A stretch of DNA of 64,000 nt from Euglena gracilis (taxonomy: Eukaryota; Euglenida; Euglenophyceae; Euglenales), in the NCBI GenBank assembly GCA_039621445.1, contig CP154956.1, positions 63,814,257-63,878,256 on the forward strand, in the 5' to 3' direction. The position numbers and the translations under genes were made by a program. The first letter of the stretch is position 1; the number at the start of each line of letters is the position of its first letter. Under the pieces are notes generated by a model. That model saw nothing but the letters and a program-made list of their open reading frames with translations, was not told the DNA's origin and did no database searches. This document shows positions 33,579 through 47,838 of the stretch, piece by piece.

Positions 33579-36500
33579 CCCCCCCCCCCCCCCCCCCCCC
33601 CCCGCCCCCCCCCCCCCCCCCCCCCCCCCCTGGGTAGGCAATGGCCCCCGAGGATTATCGATGTGATTGGATTTCCGGGCACCCAAAGTTAATAGCCTAT
33701 AGGTTAGGAGAGGATTTCTAGTTTCTAACGAGCCCTCATTTTGCCCCCAACTCCCCGCCAGGCCGGAGATCTGGCCCGAGCAAAAAAGTTGTCTACCGTT
33801 TTTTTTTCAAAGAAATTTTGTTGGACCGGCAACAAGGGGTCATTTTTGGGGTAAAAAAATCGAAAAATTCAAAATATCTCGAAAACGCTGGGGAGTTGAG
33901 AAAAAGTGAAGAGTACCTCATTCCACAACTTTGGGACGCCCTATCCACCGGTATTCGCAGTTTGGGCCAACTCCCCGCCTGGGCCGAGATATGGCCGTTT
34001 TTCGGTCCAAATGGCCGTTTTGTGCACTTTTCCCACTGTCCGACTTAGCCGTTTTCGGGCCAAAAAGGCGAAAAAAATCGAAAAATTTTTTTTCGCCCGA
34101 AACCATGTTTTTGGGCCTCCCGGACCCGGAAAAAGTGTTTTTGAGCTGAAAATGAGCGTTTTTCGACCCGCCAGCGCCCCGTTTTGGTTCGCCAACCCAT
34201 TGACTTTGGGTCAAAACTGGGTCAAAAAAGTCGAAAAAAATCGAAAAAATTTTTTCGCCCAAAACCATGTTTTTTGGCCTCCCGGACCCGGAAAAAGCGT
34301 TTTTGAGCTGAAAATGAGCGTTTTTCGACCCGCCAGGGCCCCGTTTTGGGCCGCCAACCCATTGACTTTGGGTCAAAACTGGGTCAAAAAAGTCGAAAAA
34401 AATTGAAAAAAAATTTTTCGCCCAAAACCATGTTTTTTGGCCTCCCGGACCCGGAAAAGGCGTTTTTGAGCTGAAAATGAGCGTTTTTCGACCCGCCAGG
34501 GCCCCGTTTTGGGCCGCCAACCCATTGACTTTGGGTCAAAACCGGTTCAAAAAAGTCGAAAAAGATCGGAAAAAATTTTTCGCCCAAAACCATGTTTTTT
34601 GGCCTCCTGGACCCGGAAAACATGTTTTTGAGCTGAAAATGAGCGTTTTTCGCCGGCCGGGCCGGAATGGTCCCCCAAAGAGCTCAGCTCTACGTCACAC
34701 CCTGGTCGCTGAGCTCTTATCTCTTTAGAGTAAGAGCGAAGCTTACCACCGGTTTTTGAGTCCCCCCCTTGCCCCCTCCCGCCCCCCTGCCCCCCGCCCC
34801 CCCCCCTGAGTAGGCAAAGACACCCGAGGATTATCGATGTGATTGGATTTCCGGACCCGAGAAGTTAATAGCCTATAGGTTAGTAGAGGATCCCTAGTTT
34901 CTCCAGAGCCCTCACTTTGCCCGCAACTCCTCGCCAGTCCGGAGATATGGCCGGAGCAAAAAAGTTGTCTACCGTTTTTTTCCAAGAAAATTTGTTGGAC
35001 TGGCAAAAGGGGTCATTTTTGGGGTCAAAAAATCGAAAAATTCAAAATATCTCGAAAAGGCTGGGGAGTTGAGAAAAAGTAAAGAGGACCTCATTCCACA
35101 ACTTTGGGACGCCCGATCCACCGGTATGCGCGGTTTGGGCCAACTCCCCGCCTGGGCCGAGATATGGCCGTTTTGTGGTTTCGCCAAGGGGGGACTTAGC
35201 CATTTGGAGCCCAAAACAGGCCAAAAAACCAGTTTTTGCAAAATATCTCCAAAATGGTGGGGAGTTGAAAAAAATGTCCGGAGACCTAATTTGAAGCCCT
35301 TGGAACGTCCCATCTACTGGTATGTTGATTTCCCCGCAACTCCCCGCCTGGCCCGAGATACGGCCGTTTTCAGGTCCAAATGGCCGTTTTGTACACTTTT
35401 CCCTCTGTTCGACTTAGCCGTTTTCGGGGGGTGGGGGGTCAAAAAATCGATGTTTTCAAAATTTCTCGAAAATGATGCAAAATCAAAGGAAATGTCCAGA
35501 GACCTAAATTAAAGCCCTTGGAACGCTCTATCTACTGAGATTCTGGTTTCCCCGCAACTCCCCGCCCAGCCTGAGATACGGGCGTTTTTTTTGGCCAATT
35601 TGGGCCATTTCAGGCCATTTTGTACACTTTTTGCACTGTCCGACTTCGGCCAAAAAAGTCGAAAAAAATCGAATTTTTTTTTTGCCCAAAAGCATGTTTT
35701 TTGGCCTCCCGGACCCGGAAAAACTGTTTTTGAGCCGCAAATGAGCGTTTTTCGACCCGCCGGCGCCCCGTTTTGGTTCGCCAACCCGTTGATTTTGGGT
35801 CAAAACTGGGTCCAAAAAGTCGAAAAAAATCGGAAAAATTTTTTTCGCCCAAAAGCATGTTTTTTGGCCTCCCGGACCCGGAAAAAGTGTTTTTGAGCCG
35901 AAAATGAGCGTTTTTCGACCCGCCAGCGTCCCGTTTTGCTTCGCCAACCCATTGACTTTGGGTCAAAACCGGGTCAAAAAAGTCGAAAAAAATCGGAAAA
36001 AAATATTTTCGCCCAAAACCATGTTTTTTAAACTCCCGGACTTGGAAAAAGTGTTTTTGAGCTGAAAATGAGCGTTTTTCGACCACCAGCGCCCCGTTTG
36101 GGGCCGCCAACCCATTGATTTTGGTCAAAACCGGGCAAAAAAAAGTCGAAAAAATCGAAAAAAAATTTTGCCCCAGAACGATGTTTTTTGGCCTCCCTGA
36201 CCCGGAAAACATGTTTTTGAGCCGAAAATGAGCGTTTTTCCCGGGCCGGGCCGGAGTGGTCTCCCAAAGAGCTCAGCTCTACGTCACACCCTGGTCGCTG
36301 AGCTCTTATCTCTTTAGAGTAAGAGCGAAGCTTACCACCCCCCCCAAACCCCCCCTGACCCCCCCCCCCCCCCCCCCCCCCCTGCCCACCACCCCCACCC
36401 CCTGGGTAGGCGAGGGCCTCTGAGTAGACCTCGGGCCCCCCGCGGATTATCTATGTGACCTGATTTCCGGACCCGAGAAGTTAATAGCCTATAGGTTAGG

Positions 36501-38143
36501 AGAGGGTCCCTAGTTTCTCCAGAGCACTTCGGTTACCCGCAACTCCCCGCCAGTCCGGAGATCTGACCCGAGCAAAAAAGTTGTGTACCGTTTTTTTTTT
36601 CCGGGAAATCGTAGGGTCATTTTTGGGGTCAAAAAATCGAAAAATTCGAAATATCTCAAAAACGCTTTGGATTTGAGGAAAAGTAAAGAGGACGTCCTTC
36701 CACAACTTTGGGACGCCCGTTCGATCGGTATGCGCGGTTTAGGCCAACTCTTCGCGTAGCCCGAGATACAGCCGTTTTGGGGGGGTTTGGGCCAGTTTGG
36801 CCATTTTTGGCCATTTCGGGCCCGTTTGGGGCCGAAACCGTAAATTGGCCGTATCTCGGGCTAGACGGGGAGCTGGAACCCAAACCAGGGGGTCAATCAT
36901 TAGGTTTAGGGGGGGGTTTTGACCGTTTTTTGGGGTTCCCGGGGTCTGGTTGTGCCATTTTGGGCCAGTTTTGGGTATTCGGGGACCCCTGCGGGGGTTC
37001 GAGGGCCGCCGGGCTGGGGTCCAATAATCGAAAATTTCAAAATATCTTGAAAACGCTGCGGAGTTGAGGAAAAGTGATGGCGACCTTATTTGACGACCTT
37101 GGAACGCCCTATCGATCGGTATGCGCGGTTTAGGACAACTCCTTGCCTAGCCCGAGATACGGCCGTTTTGGGGGTTTTGGGCCCGTTTTGCCAGTTTTGG
37201 CCCGTTCGGGGCCCGAAACCGTACATTGGCCGTATCTCGGGCTAGACGGGGAGTTGGGACCCAATCTGGGGGTCAAACATTACGTTTAGGGGGGGGTTTT
37301 GACCGTTTTTTGGGGTTCCCGGGGTCTGGTTGTGCGATTTTGGCCAGTTTTGGGTGTTCGGGGGCCCCTGCAGGGGTCCGAGGGCGGCTGGGCGAGAGGG
37401 GGTCGGGTGGCAGGTCGGGACCCAAAATTTTGAAAAATTTTTTTTCGCTTAAAAACACTTTTTTTCACTTCAGAACATCAAAAAAAGTGTTTTTGAGCGA
37501 AAAAAATTTTTCCGACCCGGACCCCCCCCATGCCCCCCCCTGGATGCCCCCCCCCCCCATGGCCGGTGGACTTAGCCATTTTTGGGTCAAAAAGTCAAAA
37601 AAATCCAAAAAAAATTTTTTCGCCCAAAACCATGTTTTTTGACCTCACGACAGAAAAAAGTGTTTTCGAGCCAAAAATATGAGCGTATTTTTCGACCTTC
37701 CAGCGCCCGTTTGTGGGTGCAAATCCATTGTTTGGTCCCCAAAACCGGGTCAAAAAAAGTTCAGTCGGAAAAAAATCCAAAAATTTTTTTTGAGCCGAAC
37801 AATGTTTTTTTTTTGGCTCCCGGAACCAAAAAAAATGTTTTGAGCCGAAAACGAGAGTTTTTTTTGACCAGCCGGCGCTCCTGTTTTGGGCTGCCAACCC
37901 ATTGATTTTCGGTCGAAAAGTCGAAAAAAGGCGAAAAAAAGTCGAAAAAATCGAGAATTATTTTCGCCCGAAACGATGTTTTTTGGCCTCCCAAACCCAG
38001 AAAAACCGTTTCTGAGCCGCAAATGAGCGTTTTTCCTGGGCCGGGCCGGGGTGGTCTCCCAAAGAGCTCAGCTCTACGTCACACCCTGGTCGCTGAGCTC
38101 TTATCTCTTTAGAGTAAGAGCGAAGCTTACCACCCCCCCCCCA

Positions 38144-38179
<36 letters not shown>

Positions 38180-38191
38180 CCCCCCCCCCCG

Positions 38192-38222
<31 letters not shown>

Positions 38223-41200
38223 CCCCCCCCCCTGAGTAGGCCCGGGCACCCGCGGATTATCGATGTGACCTGATTTCGGGACCCGAAAGGTTAATAGCCT
38301 ATAGGTTAGGAGACGGTCCCTAGTTTGTCCAGAGCCCTTAGGTTGCCCCCAACTCCGCGCCAGGCCGGAGATCTGGCCCGAGCAAAAAAGTTGTCTACCG
38401 TTTTTTTTTCCAAAAAAAGTTTGTTGGACCGGCAACAGGGGGTCATTTTTGGGGTCAAAAAATCGAAAAATTCAAAATATCTCGAAAACGCCGGGGAGTT
38501 GAGAAAAACTAAAGAGTACCTCATTCCACAACTTTGGGACGCCCTATCCACCGGTATTCGCAGTTTGGGCCAACTCCCCGCCTAGCCCGAGATACGGCCG
38601 TTTTTCGGTCCAAATGGCCGTTTTGCGCACTTTTCCCACTGTCCGACTTAGCCGTTTTCGGGCCAAAAAGTCGAAAAAAATCGAATTTTTTTTTTCGCCC
38701 AAAACCATGTTTTTTGGCCTCCCGGACCCGGAAAAAGTGTTTTTGAGCTGAAAATGAGCGTTTTTCGACCCGCCAGCACCCCGTTTTGGTTCGCCAACCC
38801 ATTGACTTTGGGTCAAAACTGGGTCAAAAAAGTCGAAAAAAATCAAAAAAAATTTTTCGCCCAAAACCATGTTTTTTGGCCTCCCGGACCCGGAAAAAGC
38901 GTTTTTGAGCTGAAAATGAGCGTTTTTCGACCCGCCAGGGCCCCTTTTTGGGCCGCCAACCCATTGACTTTGGGTCAAAACCGGGTCAAAAAAGTCGAAA
39001 AATATCGAAAAATTTTTTTCGCCCAAAACCATGTTTTTGAGCCTCCTGGACCCGGAAAACATGTTTTTGAGCTGAAAATGAGCGTTTTTCGCCGGCCGAG
39101 CCGGAATGGTCCCCCAAAGAGCTCAGCTCTACGTCACACCCTGGTTACCCATGGACCCATGGAAATGTGGGGTGAATTGAGTAACCCCCCCCTAATTGTC
39201 ACCCCCCCCCTAATAGTCGCCAGGGGGGTCAAAACGCTCCCAGGGGGGTGCCATATAGGGGGGGGTCACGTTAGGTCTTTTTGGACATTTCCTTTTGATT
39301 TTGATTCATTTCCAAGATATTTTGAAAACATCGATTTTTTTATCTTAAAAACAGCCCAAAATGGCCCCCAAAAATGGGCCAAAATTGTCCAAAAAAAAAT
39401 GGCCGCAACTCGGGCTACACAAAGAGTTGGGGGGAAAGTAAACCATGGTTGGAAAGGGCATTCCAAGGGCTTCATTTTTGCTCTCCGGACATTTTCTTTG
39501 ATTTTGCTTCATTGTCGAGATATCTTGGAAAAATCGATTCTCTCACCCAAAAAAGCTGCCCAAAAAAAAACACCCCAAAATGGCTGTTTTGGGCCGCAAA
39601 AGCGCGCCGCAACACGGGCCAGGCATGTCGGCGGCCAAAAACGACGAACGGGGGGGGGGGTGAGCCTCCAGGGGTGCGTTTCGTCAGACCGACATTTCCG
39701 GAAATAATGTACATTTTCTCGAGACATTTTCGAAAAATCGATTCTTTAACCGATTTTTGGACCCCAGCGAAGTGGCAGAGTCGGAAGGGGGGGCAATCCT
39801 ACCCAGTTTGGAACTGAAGAAATCCAGTCGCTCGCGACTGAAAAAAAAATTCCGGGAAGGGAGCTGGGTTCATGGTGATAATCCGCCGGTTCTCGGTGGC
39901 CCCGACCCCCCCTTTTGCCCAATGGGTAAGCTTCACTCTTACCCATAAAGGGATGAGAGGTCAGCGACCCCCCCCCAAATAAGACCCCCCCCTTGGATTT
40001 TGGCTCACAAGGGGGGTCTTAAATGGGGGGGGGGGCATGGCAGCCTGGCGGGGGCCGAATAACTTGGCGGGGGGAGGGGCAAAAAAGATGGTTCCAGTGA
40101 TTTGGCACCCCCCTGTTTTGGCAAAATTCCTTTACGGCGCTGAAAAAAAGGTTGGACCCCGAAATGGCCTATCTGCCCAAGGGCAATCCGCCCGGGAGTG
40201 TCCCACTTTTGACCAAAATGGCCAATTTGGGGGGGGGGGTGAAAATGAAAATTCCAAGAAGACCAATTCTTGGGAATTTTGGGCTGCCTTTTTCCGAAAA
40301 TTTTTCACCACAACCCCCCGTATGCGGCTCAATAAGTGAATGTATGGTCCAAGGCTGCTGAATCTTCGGGGGCCCTTGGAATGCCCTGTCTAACCATGCT
40401 CCCCCCCCCCCACTTTTCGTGTAGCCCGAGTTATGGCCAATTTTGGCCCATTTCTGGGGCCATTTTGGGCTGTTTTCGGGGTCAAAAATCGATGTTTCAA
40501 AATATCTTAGATATGAAGCAAAACCAAAAGAATTTCCGGAGACCTAAACCAAAGCCCTTAAAATACAGCATTTCAATTTCCCCGCAACTCCACAACTGGC
40601 CTGAGTTACGGCCATTTGAAGCCTCCAAAATTACTGTTTTGGCCTGTATTCGACTTAGCCACATTAGGGCCATTTCGGGGTCAAAAAGTCGAAGGGGGTG
40701 GGGCGGGACACGGGGGGACATGGGGGGGGGGACACGGGGGGGGACACGGGGGAAACATGCCTCTTTTCGGGACCTTCCGGGACGAAATTTGCGACTTTTT
40801 GAGGGACCAAAAATTCACTTCACATTGACCCCGGGCCAAGCTCCAGGCCATCCTAGGTGAAAAAAAAAGGGATTGTGGGTGGGGGAAAATCAAATGGCCT
40901 TGAGAATCCATGAAAAACCGTGGAAAATGATGCCAAACAGCTAAAAATTCATGCTGTGTGTTGCCTTGGCCGCCTTCTAGGGACCCCCCTGAAGTGCGGG
41001 ACACGGGGGGGACACGGGGGGGGGGGACACGGGGGGGACACGGGGATCACACCCCTGAAAATTTCAAAATATCTCCAAAATGGTGGCCAATCAAAAGAAA
41101 TCACTGGGGACGTAAAATAAAGCCCCACGGGACCATCTATCGCCCTGCAGAGGCAACACAACAACACAATTGTTTTTGGGACATTTTGGGAGGGTCAAAA

Positions 41201-44200
41201 TTTTTCCTGCGACCCCTGGGCAGAGGGGGGAGGGGTCTGAGGGGGGGCTTTGGCAAACGGCACGCCTGGTCTCCAGGGGGACAGGAAAGCACAAAAATGA
41301 GCAAAAACCTGTCTTGAGGGGTACATGGTCCTGGGGGTTCAGTAAAAATGGCAATGCTCGTGTTAGCGCCATGCACAAAAAAACCTTCGGGAGTGAATTC
41401 AGTTGCCTAAGGCGCTTGCGATCGCTGTAACCACCATCCGGGCCCGCCCCCCTGGCCGGTGCACTTGGCCATTTTTGGGTCAAAAAGTCGAAAAAAATCT
41501 AAAAAATTTTTTTGCCCAAAACCATGTTTTTTGACCTCCCAGCCCCTGAAAAGGTGTTTTTGAGCCAAAAACGGGCCCCGAGCGGATTTCCGGAGGTGGT
41601 CGCTGTGGAGGTCGGGCCGACCAGGTCGGCCCGACCAGGAGGTCGGCCCGACCATGGTCGGCCCGACCAATGGTCGGCCCGACCTTATCGACCTGTGGAG
41701 GTCGGGCCGACCTGGTCGGCCCGACCTCCATTTTTTTGCACTCCCCCCCCCCTTTCTGGAAATTTAAGCCCCCCCCCTGAAATTTTTTTTTGTCCAAATC
41801 ACCCCAAAACCAGTCAAAACCCACTTAAATGGCTCCAGAACCCCCCAAACGGGGGTGAATATGCAAAAACGTGGGGGGGAATTGCCCATTTTGGGCCACT
41901 TTTGGCAAAAGAACACCTCTCCCCATCGGATTTTCAATATAATTGCAAAATTTTGTACAAAAAGGATTTCGCCCTTCAAGTACGTTGCCAACATAGAGGG
42001 GATTTTGTTATTTGAGGGGGGGGGTGCGGGGGGGGGGGCGGAGCCCCCCCCGCCTATGAAAAAAGTGAGCCACAAAAACAACTTATCCCCCGAGTATGTT
42101 GCCAACTCAGAAGGGATTTTGCTATTTGACGTTCGGATGGGGGTGGAGGGAGGAGTTTCCTGCCTCTCGTGATGCAGAATGCTTGCATTTCTAAAGAATT
42201 TTCGTGTAATCCCTGTTTTATCATTGGTTTTTTTACCCCTCCGGGCCCCCATCAAGGGTCCACCGACCCCCCACCGTCCAAAGATTTCCATCTGGGGGTG
42301 TTTATGTTGGTGTAAGACACTTATTTGGACCCATCCGGACCATTTCCGGGTGATTTGGGCCCTCCACAGACGATGTTTATGACCACCGACCAGCCACCGA
42401 CCTGTTTGCATGGGAATTTCTTCAGGGGGACTTAAATGTCGGCGGTACTGACCCGTTACCCGCCCCCCCCCCCCCGGGCAATTGACGCCCCCGGGCAATT
42501 GACGCCCCCGGGCAATTGACGCCCCCGGGCAATTGTCACCCCTGGCTGTGCCGGCCAATTTGTCACCCCGGGAAATTGTCACCCCCGTCCGTGCTGCCCA
42601 ATTTGTCACCCCCCACCACAGAAGATGTTTGTGAACTTTCTTTTCGCCGACACGACTCGATTGATCCTCTATTTCGCCACAACGTGCTGAGAAATGTCAC
42701 ATACCAAATGTTCTGCACAATATCACAACCATAGCTGCATTTTTGCGTGTTCACTGGTGTTTCAGATGGTGTTTTTGGTCATTTGGATTTAATGTGGCCT
42801 ACATGGGTGGGCAATTGACGCCCCCGGGCAATTGACGCCCCCGGGCAATTGTCACCCCCCTCTGTGCCGGCCAAATTGTCACCCCGGGAAATTGTCACCC
42901 CCCTCCGTGCTGCCCGATTTGTCACGCGACAATTGCCCGGGGGGGGGGCGGGTAGTACATTAGAGTGGGTAGTCAGACTACCAAATACCCTACCTACCCC
43001 GTCTCGCCAACTAACTACCGACCATTAGTCGGCCGACTCCCCCCCCCCACCCCCCAGTCTACTGCCATGCGGCACGAAGGCCGCCTGGTCGAAGGCCGCG
43101 CAGCGGTCAAGGGCCACCGCAACAGCCGAAGGCTGCTGCAATTCTGACCAACCAGTCGGCCAACTACCCAACACCCCCCCACCCCGTCTTGCCAACTAGC
43201 TACCGACCATTAGTCGACCGACTACCCCCCCCCAGTCTACCGCCATCCGCCCCGAAGGCCGCCTGGCCGAAGGCCGAAGGCCACGCAGCGGCCGAAGGCC
43301 GCTGCAATTCAGAACTTGAAAAGTTGATGACGTTATTTAAAGGAGTAGGGTTAGGGTCAAGTTTCCATCCCTAACTGTCCCACCCCATCCCCTCAACGTC
43401 GTTAAATTGGTGTCTGCAGGGGACCAGCTACCCCAAAGAGGCGCCCAACTAGGGTTAATACACATTGGGGGACCCTCGCTCGGCGCCTTCGGCGCCTTGC
43501 TCGGGTCCCCCAATGTGTATTAACCCTAGTTGGGCGCCTCTTTGGGGTAGCTGGTCCCCTGCAGGCACCACTTTCTCACGCATCAGTCACCGACCCTTCA
43601 GCTGGTCGATTGACCCTTCAACCATTTGGTGGCAGGCTGGAAGGTGGGGCTGGCTAGTCGGCCGACTAGTCGGCTAACTGGCCAATTGGTTGGCCGACCG
43701 ACGACGCCAATTGGTCAGTTGGCCTAGTCGGCAGCTAGTCGGTGAGGCACGGGGGGGGGGGGGGGCCAGTTGGCCGACTAGTCGGCGAACTACCGCGAAC
43801 TACCCACTCTGTGCTACTGAGTCAACTGCCGACTTATAAAACCCCCCCTGAAAGAAAACTTCGGATGGGGTGGAGGGGGGAGTTTTCTGCCTCTCGTGAG
43901 AGTCATGGCCAGTTTCCCCCCTAGGACCCCCCCCAGGACCCACCGGGGGGCGGTACCCACTTTAGAATAACCTGAACTTGTGCTGCAAAATTTCTGCCAA
44001 AAAATGCGGGACCCACCAAGGACCCCCCCAGCACCCCCCCCAGGACCCCCCCCAGCACCCTCCGAAGGACCCCCCCAGGACCCCCCCCCCAGGACCCCCC
44101 CAGGACATGGTCCTGGGGGGGAGAACTGGCCATAAGTGCATTTCCGGGTGATTTGGGGCCTTCACAGACCATTTTTATGCCCACCGACCACCCACCGACC

Positions 44201-44544
44201 AGGGGGGGGGGGGCTTAAAAATGCAAAAAGGGGGGGGGTAGTGCAAAAAAATGGTGGTCGGCCCGACCTGGTCGGCCCGACCTCCACAGGTCGGTCGACC
44301 ACCTCCACAGGTCGGGCCGACCATGGTCGGCCCGACCATGGTCGGGCCGACCTCCACAGCGACCACCTCCAGAAATCCGCACAGAGCCCCAAAAACGAGC
44401 GTTTTTCGACCCGCCAACGCCCCGTTTTGGGCTGCCGACCCATTGACTTTGGGTCAAAACCGGGCCAAAAAAGTCGAAAAAAATCGAATTTTTTTTTTTG
44501 CCGAAAACGATGTTTTTTGGCCTCCCGCACCCAGAGGGCCGGAC

Positions 44545-44590
<46 letters not shown>

Positions 44591-47500
44591 CCCCCCCCCC
44601 CATTTTCCCACTTGGTGTGATCCGGATGCCCAGCCAGGGGGGGGGGTTGGGTCGGAAAAATTTTTCCCGCTCAAAAACACTTTTTTTGATGTTCTGAAGT
44701 GAAAAAAAGTGTTTTTGAGCGAAACAAAGTGTTTTCAAAAATCTGGGTCCTGACCTGCCTCCCGCCCCCCCCCCCCTCGCCCAACCGCCCTCGGACCCCC
44801 TGCAGGGGTCCCCGAATACCCAAAACTAGCCCAAAATCGCACAACCAGGCCCCGGGAAACCCCCCCAAAAAACGGTCAACCCCCCCCCCCAAACGTCATG
44901 ATTGACCCCCTGGTTTGGGTCCCAACTCCCCATCTAGCCCGAGATACGGCTAATTTACGGTTTCGGGCCCCGAACGGGCCCGAAACGGCCAAAACTGGCA
45001 AAACTGGCCCAAAACCACAAAACGGCCGTATCTCGGCCTGGCGAGGAGTTGGCCCAAACCGCGCATACCGATCGATCGGGCGTCACAAAGTTGTGGAATG
45101 AGGTCCTCTTCACTTTTTCTCAACTCCGCAGTGTTTTTGAGATATTTGGAAATTTTCGATTTTTTCACCCCAAAATGACCCGCAGTTTCCCCGAAAAAAA
45201 AACGGTACACAATTTTTTTGCTTGGGCTAGATCTCCCTGGCGGGGAGTTTAGGGCTATTATGGGGGTGCGTTAGATACCTGGGACCGTCTCCTAGCCTAT
45301 AGGCCATTCACTTTGGGGACCCGGAAATTTGGTCGCGATCTTGCTGGTACATCACGAGAGCAGCCAAGAACGGTTACGTCTTAGGGAGAGGTGGCAAAAG
45401 ACCATTCACAAAGTTTGCCGTGCGTTTAGCCATGGTGGGAGGGCTGTGCGGGAAAAAGGGGGGGTCGCTGAGCTCTTATCTCTTTAAAGTAAGAGCGAAG
45501 TTTACCCCCCCCCCCGGGGTAGGCAGGGAGGCCTGTGGATTATCGTTATGCCAACGAAGGTTACCCCCTTCATGGCACCTTGCTGGCACAGGGCAACACG
45601 AAGAAAAAGTCTGGGAACCCAGCCTGTTGTTCGGTGATGCGAGCGTCATTGAACAATGTGTGGCTCAATGTGAGCAGCGGTCGGGAACTATGTTCGTTTC
45701 AGGGAATCATTCGGTGGTTTTTGTGGTGTTGCCATTCCCAAAAATCCAAATTGTGTGGAGCTGCGGTTTGGCATACCATTTTCATTGCCGGCCACCAAAG
45801 TATGGCTCTTTTTTGTGTAAAGCGTGTCATCTTCCGTGACGTCCAAGGCAACTTCTGGACGTTTCTTGTGTTGTAGAGTGCCCCCGACTCGCCTCACTCG
45901 TTGAGGGGGGGTAGATCTGGCCTGGGGGGGGGGGGTGGTGAGCCGACCCCAGGTCGCCCAAGGTGGCGTCCGGTCGACCCCCCTAGTGGGCCGACCCTTG
46001 GGTCGCCGGCTTAGGGTCGACTTAGGGTCGGGTCGACTTAGGGTCGGCCCACCCCATGACCTCGCCCCCCCCCCCCGGGGGGGGGGGGGTAGTGGGCCGA
46101 CCCTAGTCGTCGTCAGTTGGTCGCCAAAGGTCACCAAAGCGAGCCACAAAAACAACGAAAAAAAAAGGGTTGGGCAGCACGAGGGATTTTGTTATTTTGG
46201 CGCCCTAAAACAGTTGGGCAACAAAGGGGTTTGCCATCCAAAACGGTTGGGCAGCACAAGGGATTTTGTTATTTCGGGGCCCTAAAACAATTGGGCAACA
46301 AAGGGGTTTGCCATCCAAAACGATTGGGCACCACAAGGGATTTTGTTATTTTGGCGCCCTAAAACGGTTGGGCAACAAAGGGGTTTGCCATCCAAAACGG
46401 TTGGGCAGCACAAGGGATTTTGTTATTTTGGGGCCCTAAAACAGTTGGGCAACAAAGGGGTTTGCCATCCAAAACGGTTGGGCAGCACAAGGGATTTTGT
46501 TATTTTGGCGCCCTAAAACGGTTGGGCAACAAAGGGGTTTGCCATCCAAAACGGTTGGGCAGCACAAGGGATTTCGTTATTTTGGGGCCCTAAAACAATT
46601 GGGCAACAAAGGGGTTTGCCATCCAAAACGATTGGGCACCACAAGGGATTTTGTTATTTTGGCGCCCTAAAACGGTTGGGCAACAAAGGGGTTTGCCATC
46701 CAAAACGGTTGGGCAGCACAAGGGATTTTGTTATTTTGGGGCCCTAAAACAGTTGGGCAACAAAGGGGTTTGCCATCCAAAACGGTTGGGCAGCACAAGG
46801 GATTTTGTTATTTTGGGGCCCTAAAACAGTTGGCAACAAAGGGGTTTGCCATCCAAAACGGTTGGGCAGCACGAGGGATTGTGTTATTTTGGGGCCCTAA
46901 AACAGTTGGGCAACAAAGGGGTTTGCCATCCAAACGATTGGGCACCACAAGGGATTTTGTTATTTTGGCGCCCTAAACCGGTCGGGCAACAAAGGACAGT
47001 TGGGCAATTGTCTAACCGACGTTGGTTTACATTGTTGTTGGGCCATCCATGCATTTCAGACCCGCCAAATTCCTAGTGTTCCAAGTCAATGTTCCGAAAA
47101 TTGCCTTTTTTTCTTTTGAGGGGGGGGGTTGTGGGGTGGGCCGACCCTAAGTTGACCCACTAGGGTTTCTAGGGTCGCCACCCACTCCACAGCCTGGGGG
47201 GGGGCGACCATAGCGACCTTTGGCGACCGTGGGCCGACCCTAGGGCACTAACCCCCCCCCCCCAGGTCAGAACCGAGAGCCCTCGTTGAGGACCACCCCG
47301 GCTTCTCAACCTCTCGCCGAATTTTCATGATAGCGATTTTCCATCTTACGTGATTGCCACAGATGCCCTAATGGAAAACGTGCTGATGACCACGAACTTC
47401 AGGGCAGGCATTTGGCGGGCTGAACATGTTTTTTATACACAAATTGTGGCTGAGCCCAGATTTCAGCCTGAAAACGTGTTCAGCCAGGGGCCCCCGAAGG

Positions 47501-47807
47501 GGGCCCCTGAACACGTTTTCAGGCTGAAATCTGGGCTCAGCCACAATTTGTTTAAAAACGTTTTCAGAGCCCGCCAAATGCCTGCCCTGAAATTCGTGGT
47601 CATGATTCACGCAAGGGGTCAAAAACGGCAATTTGTGAAATTTGGACCCAAAAAACGGCGCCCTCACTGAAAACGTGCCTGAACCCGGATGCCCTCACTG
47701 AAAACGTGTCATTGACCCGAATGCCCTCACTGAAAACGTGCCTGAACCCGGATGCCTTCACTGAAAACGTGTCATTGACCCGAATGCCCTCACTGAAAAC
47801 GTGTCAC

Positions 47808-47838
<31 letters not shown>

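Larger units (their letters stand above)
33640..39150 (+). repeat. Higher-order satellite array, units of 1.2-1.8 kb
   Basis: Four units in the same orientation. Each has a poly-C or C-rich start, a GGATTATCGATGTGA block (33,652, 34,828, 36,440, 38,253), TTAATAGCCTATAGGTTAG, AATTCAAAATATCTCGAAAA-CGC, CCACAACTTTGGGACGCCC, GAGATAYGGCCGTTTT and several 162-bp units. The boundary CTCTTATCTCTTTAGAGTAA then precedes the next poly-C (34,708, 36,297 and 38,091). The last unit is truncated near 39,150. Confidence 0.88.

Noticed and set aside
38754-39707. 317-codon plus-strand frame
   Set aside because: Generated by the 162-bp satellite, whose length is a multiple of three.
43338-43358. Telomere-like GGGTTAGGGT
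   Set aside because: Only one to two units; no array.
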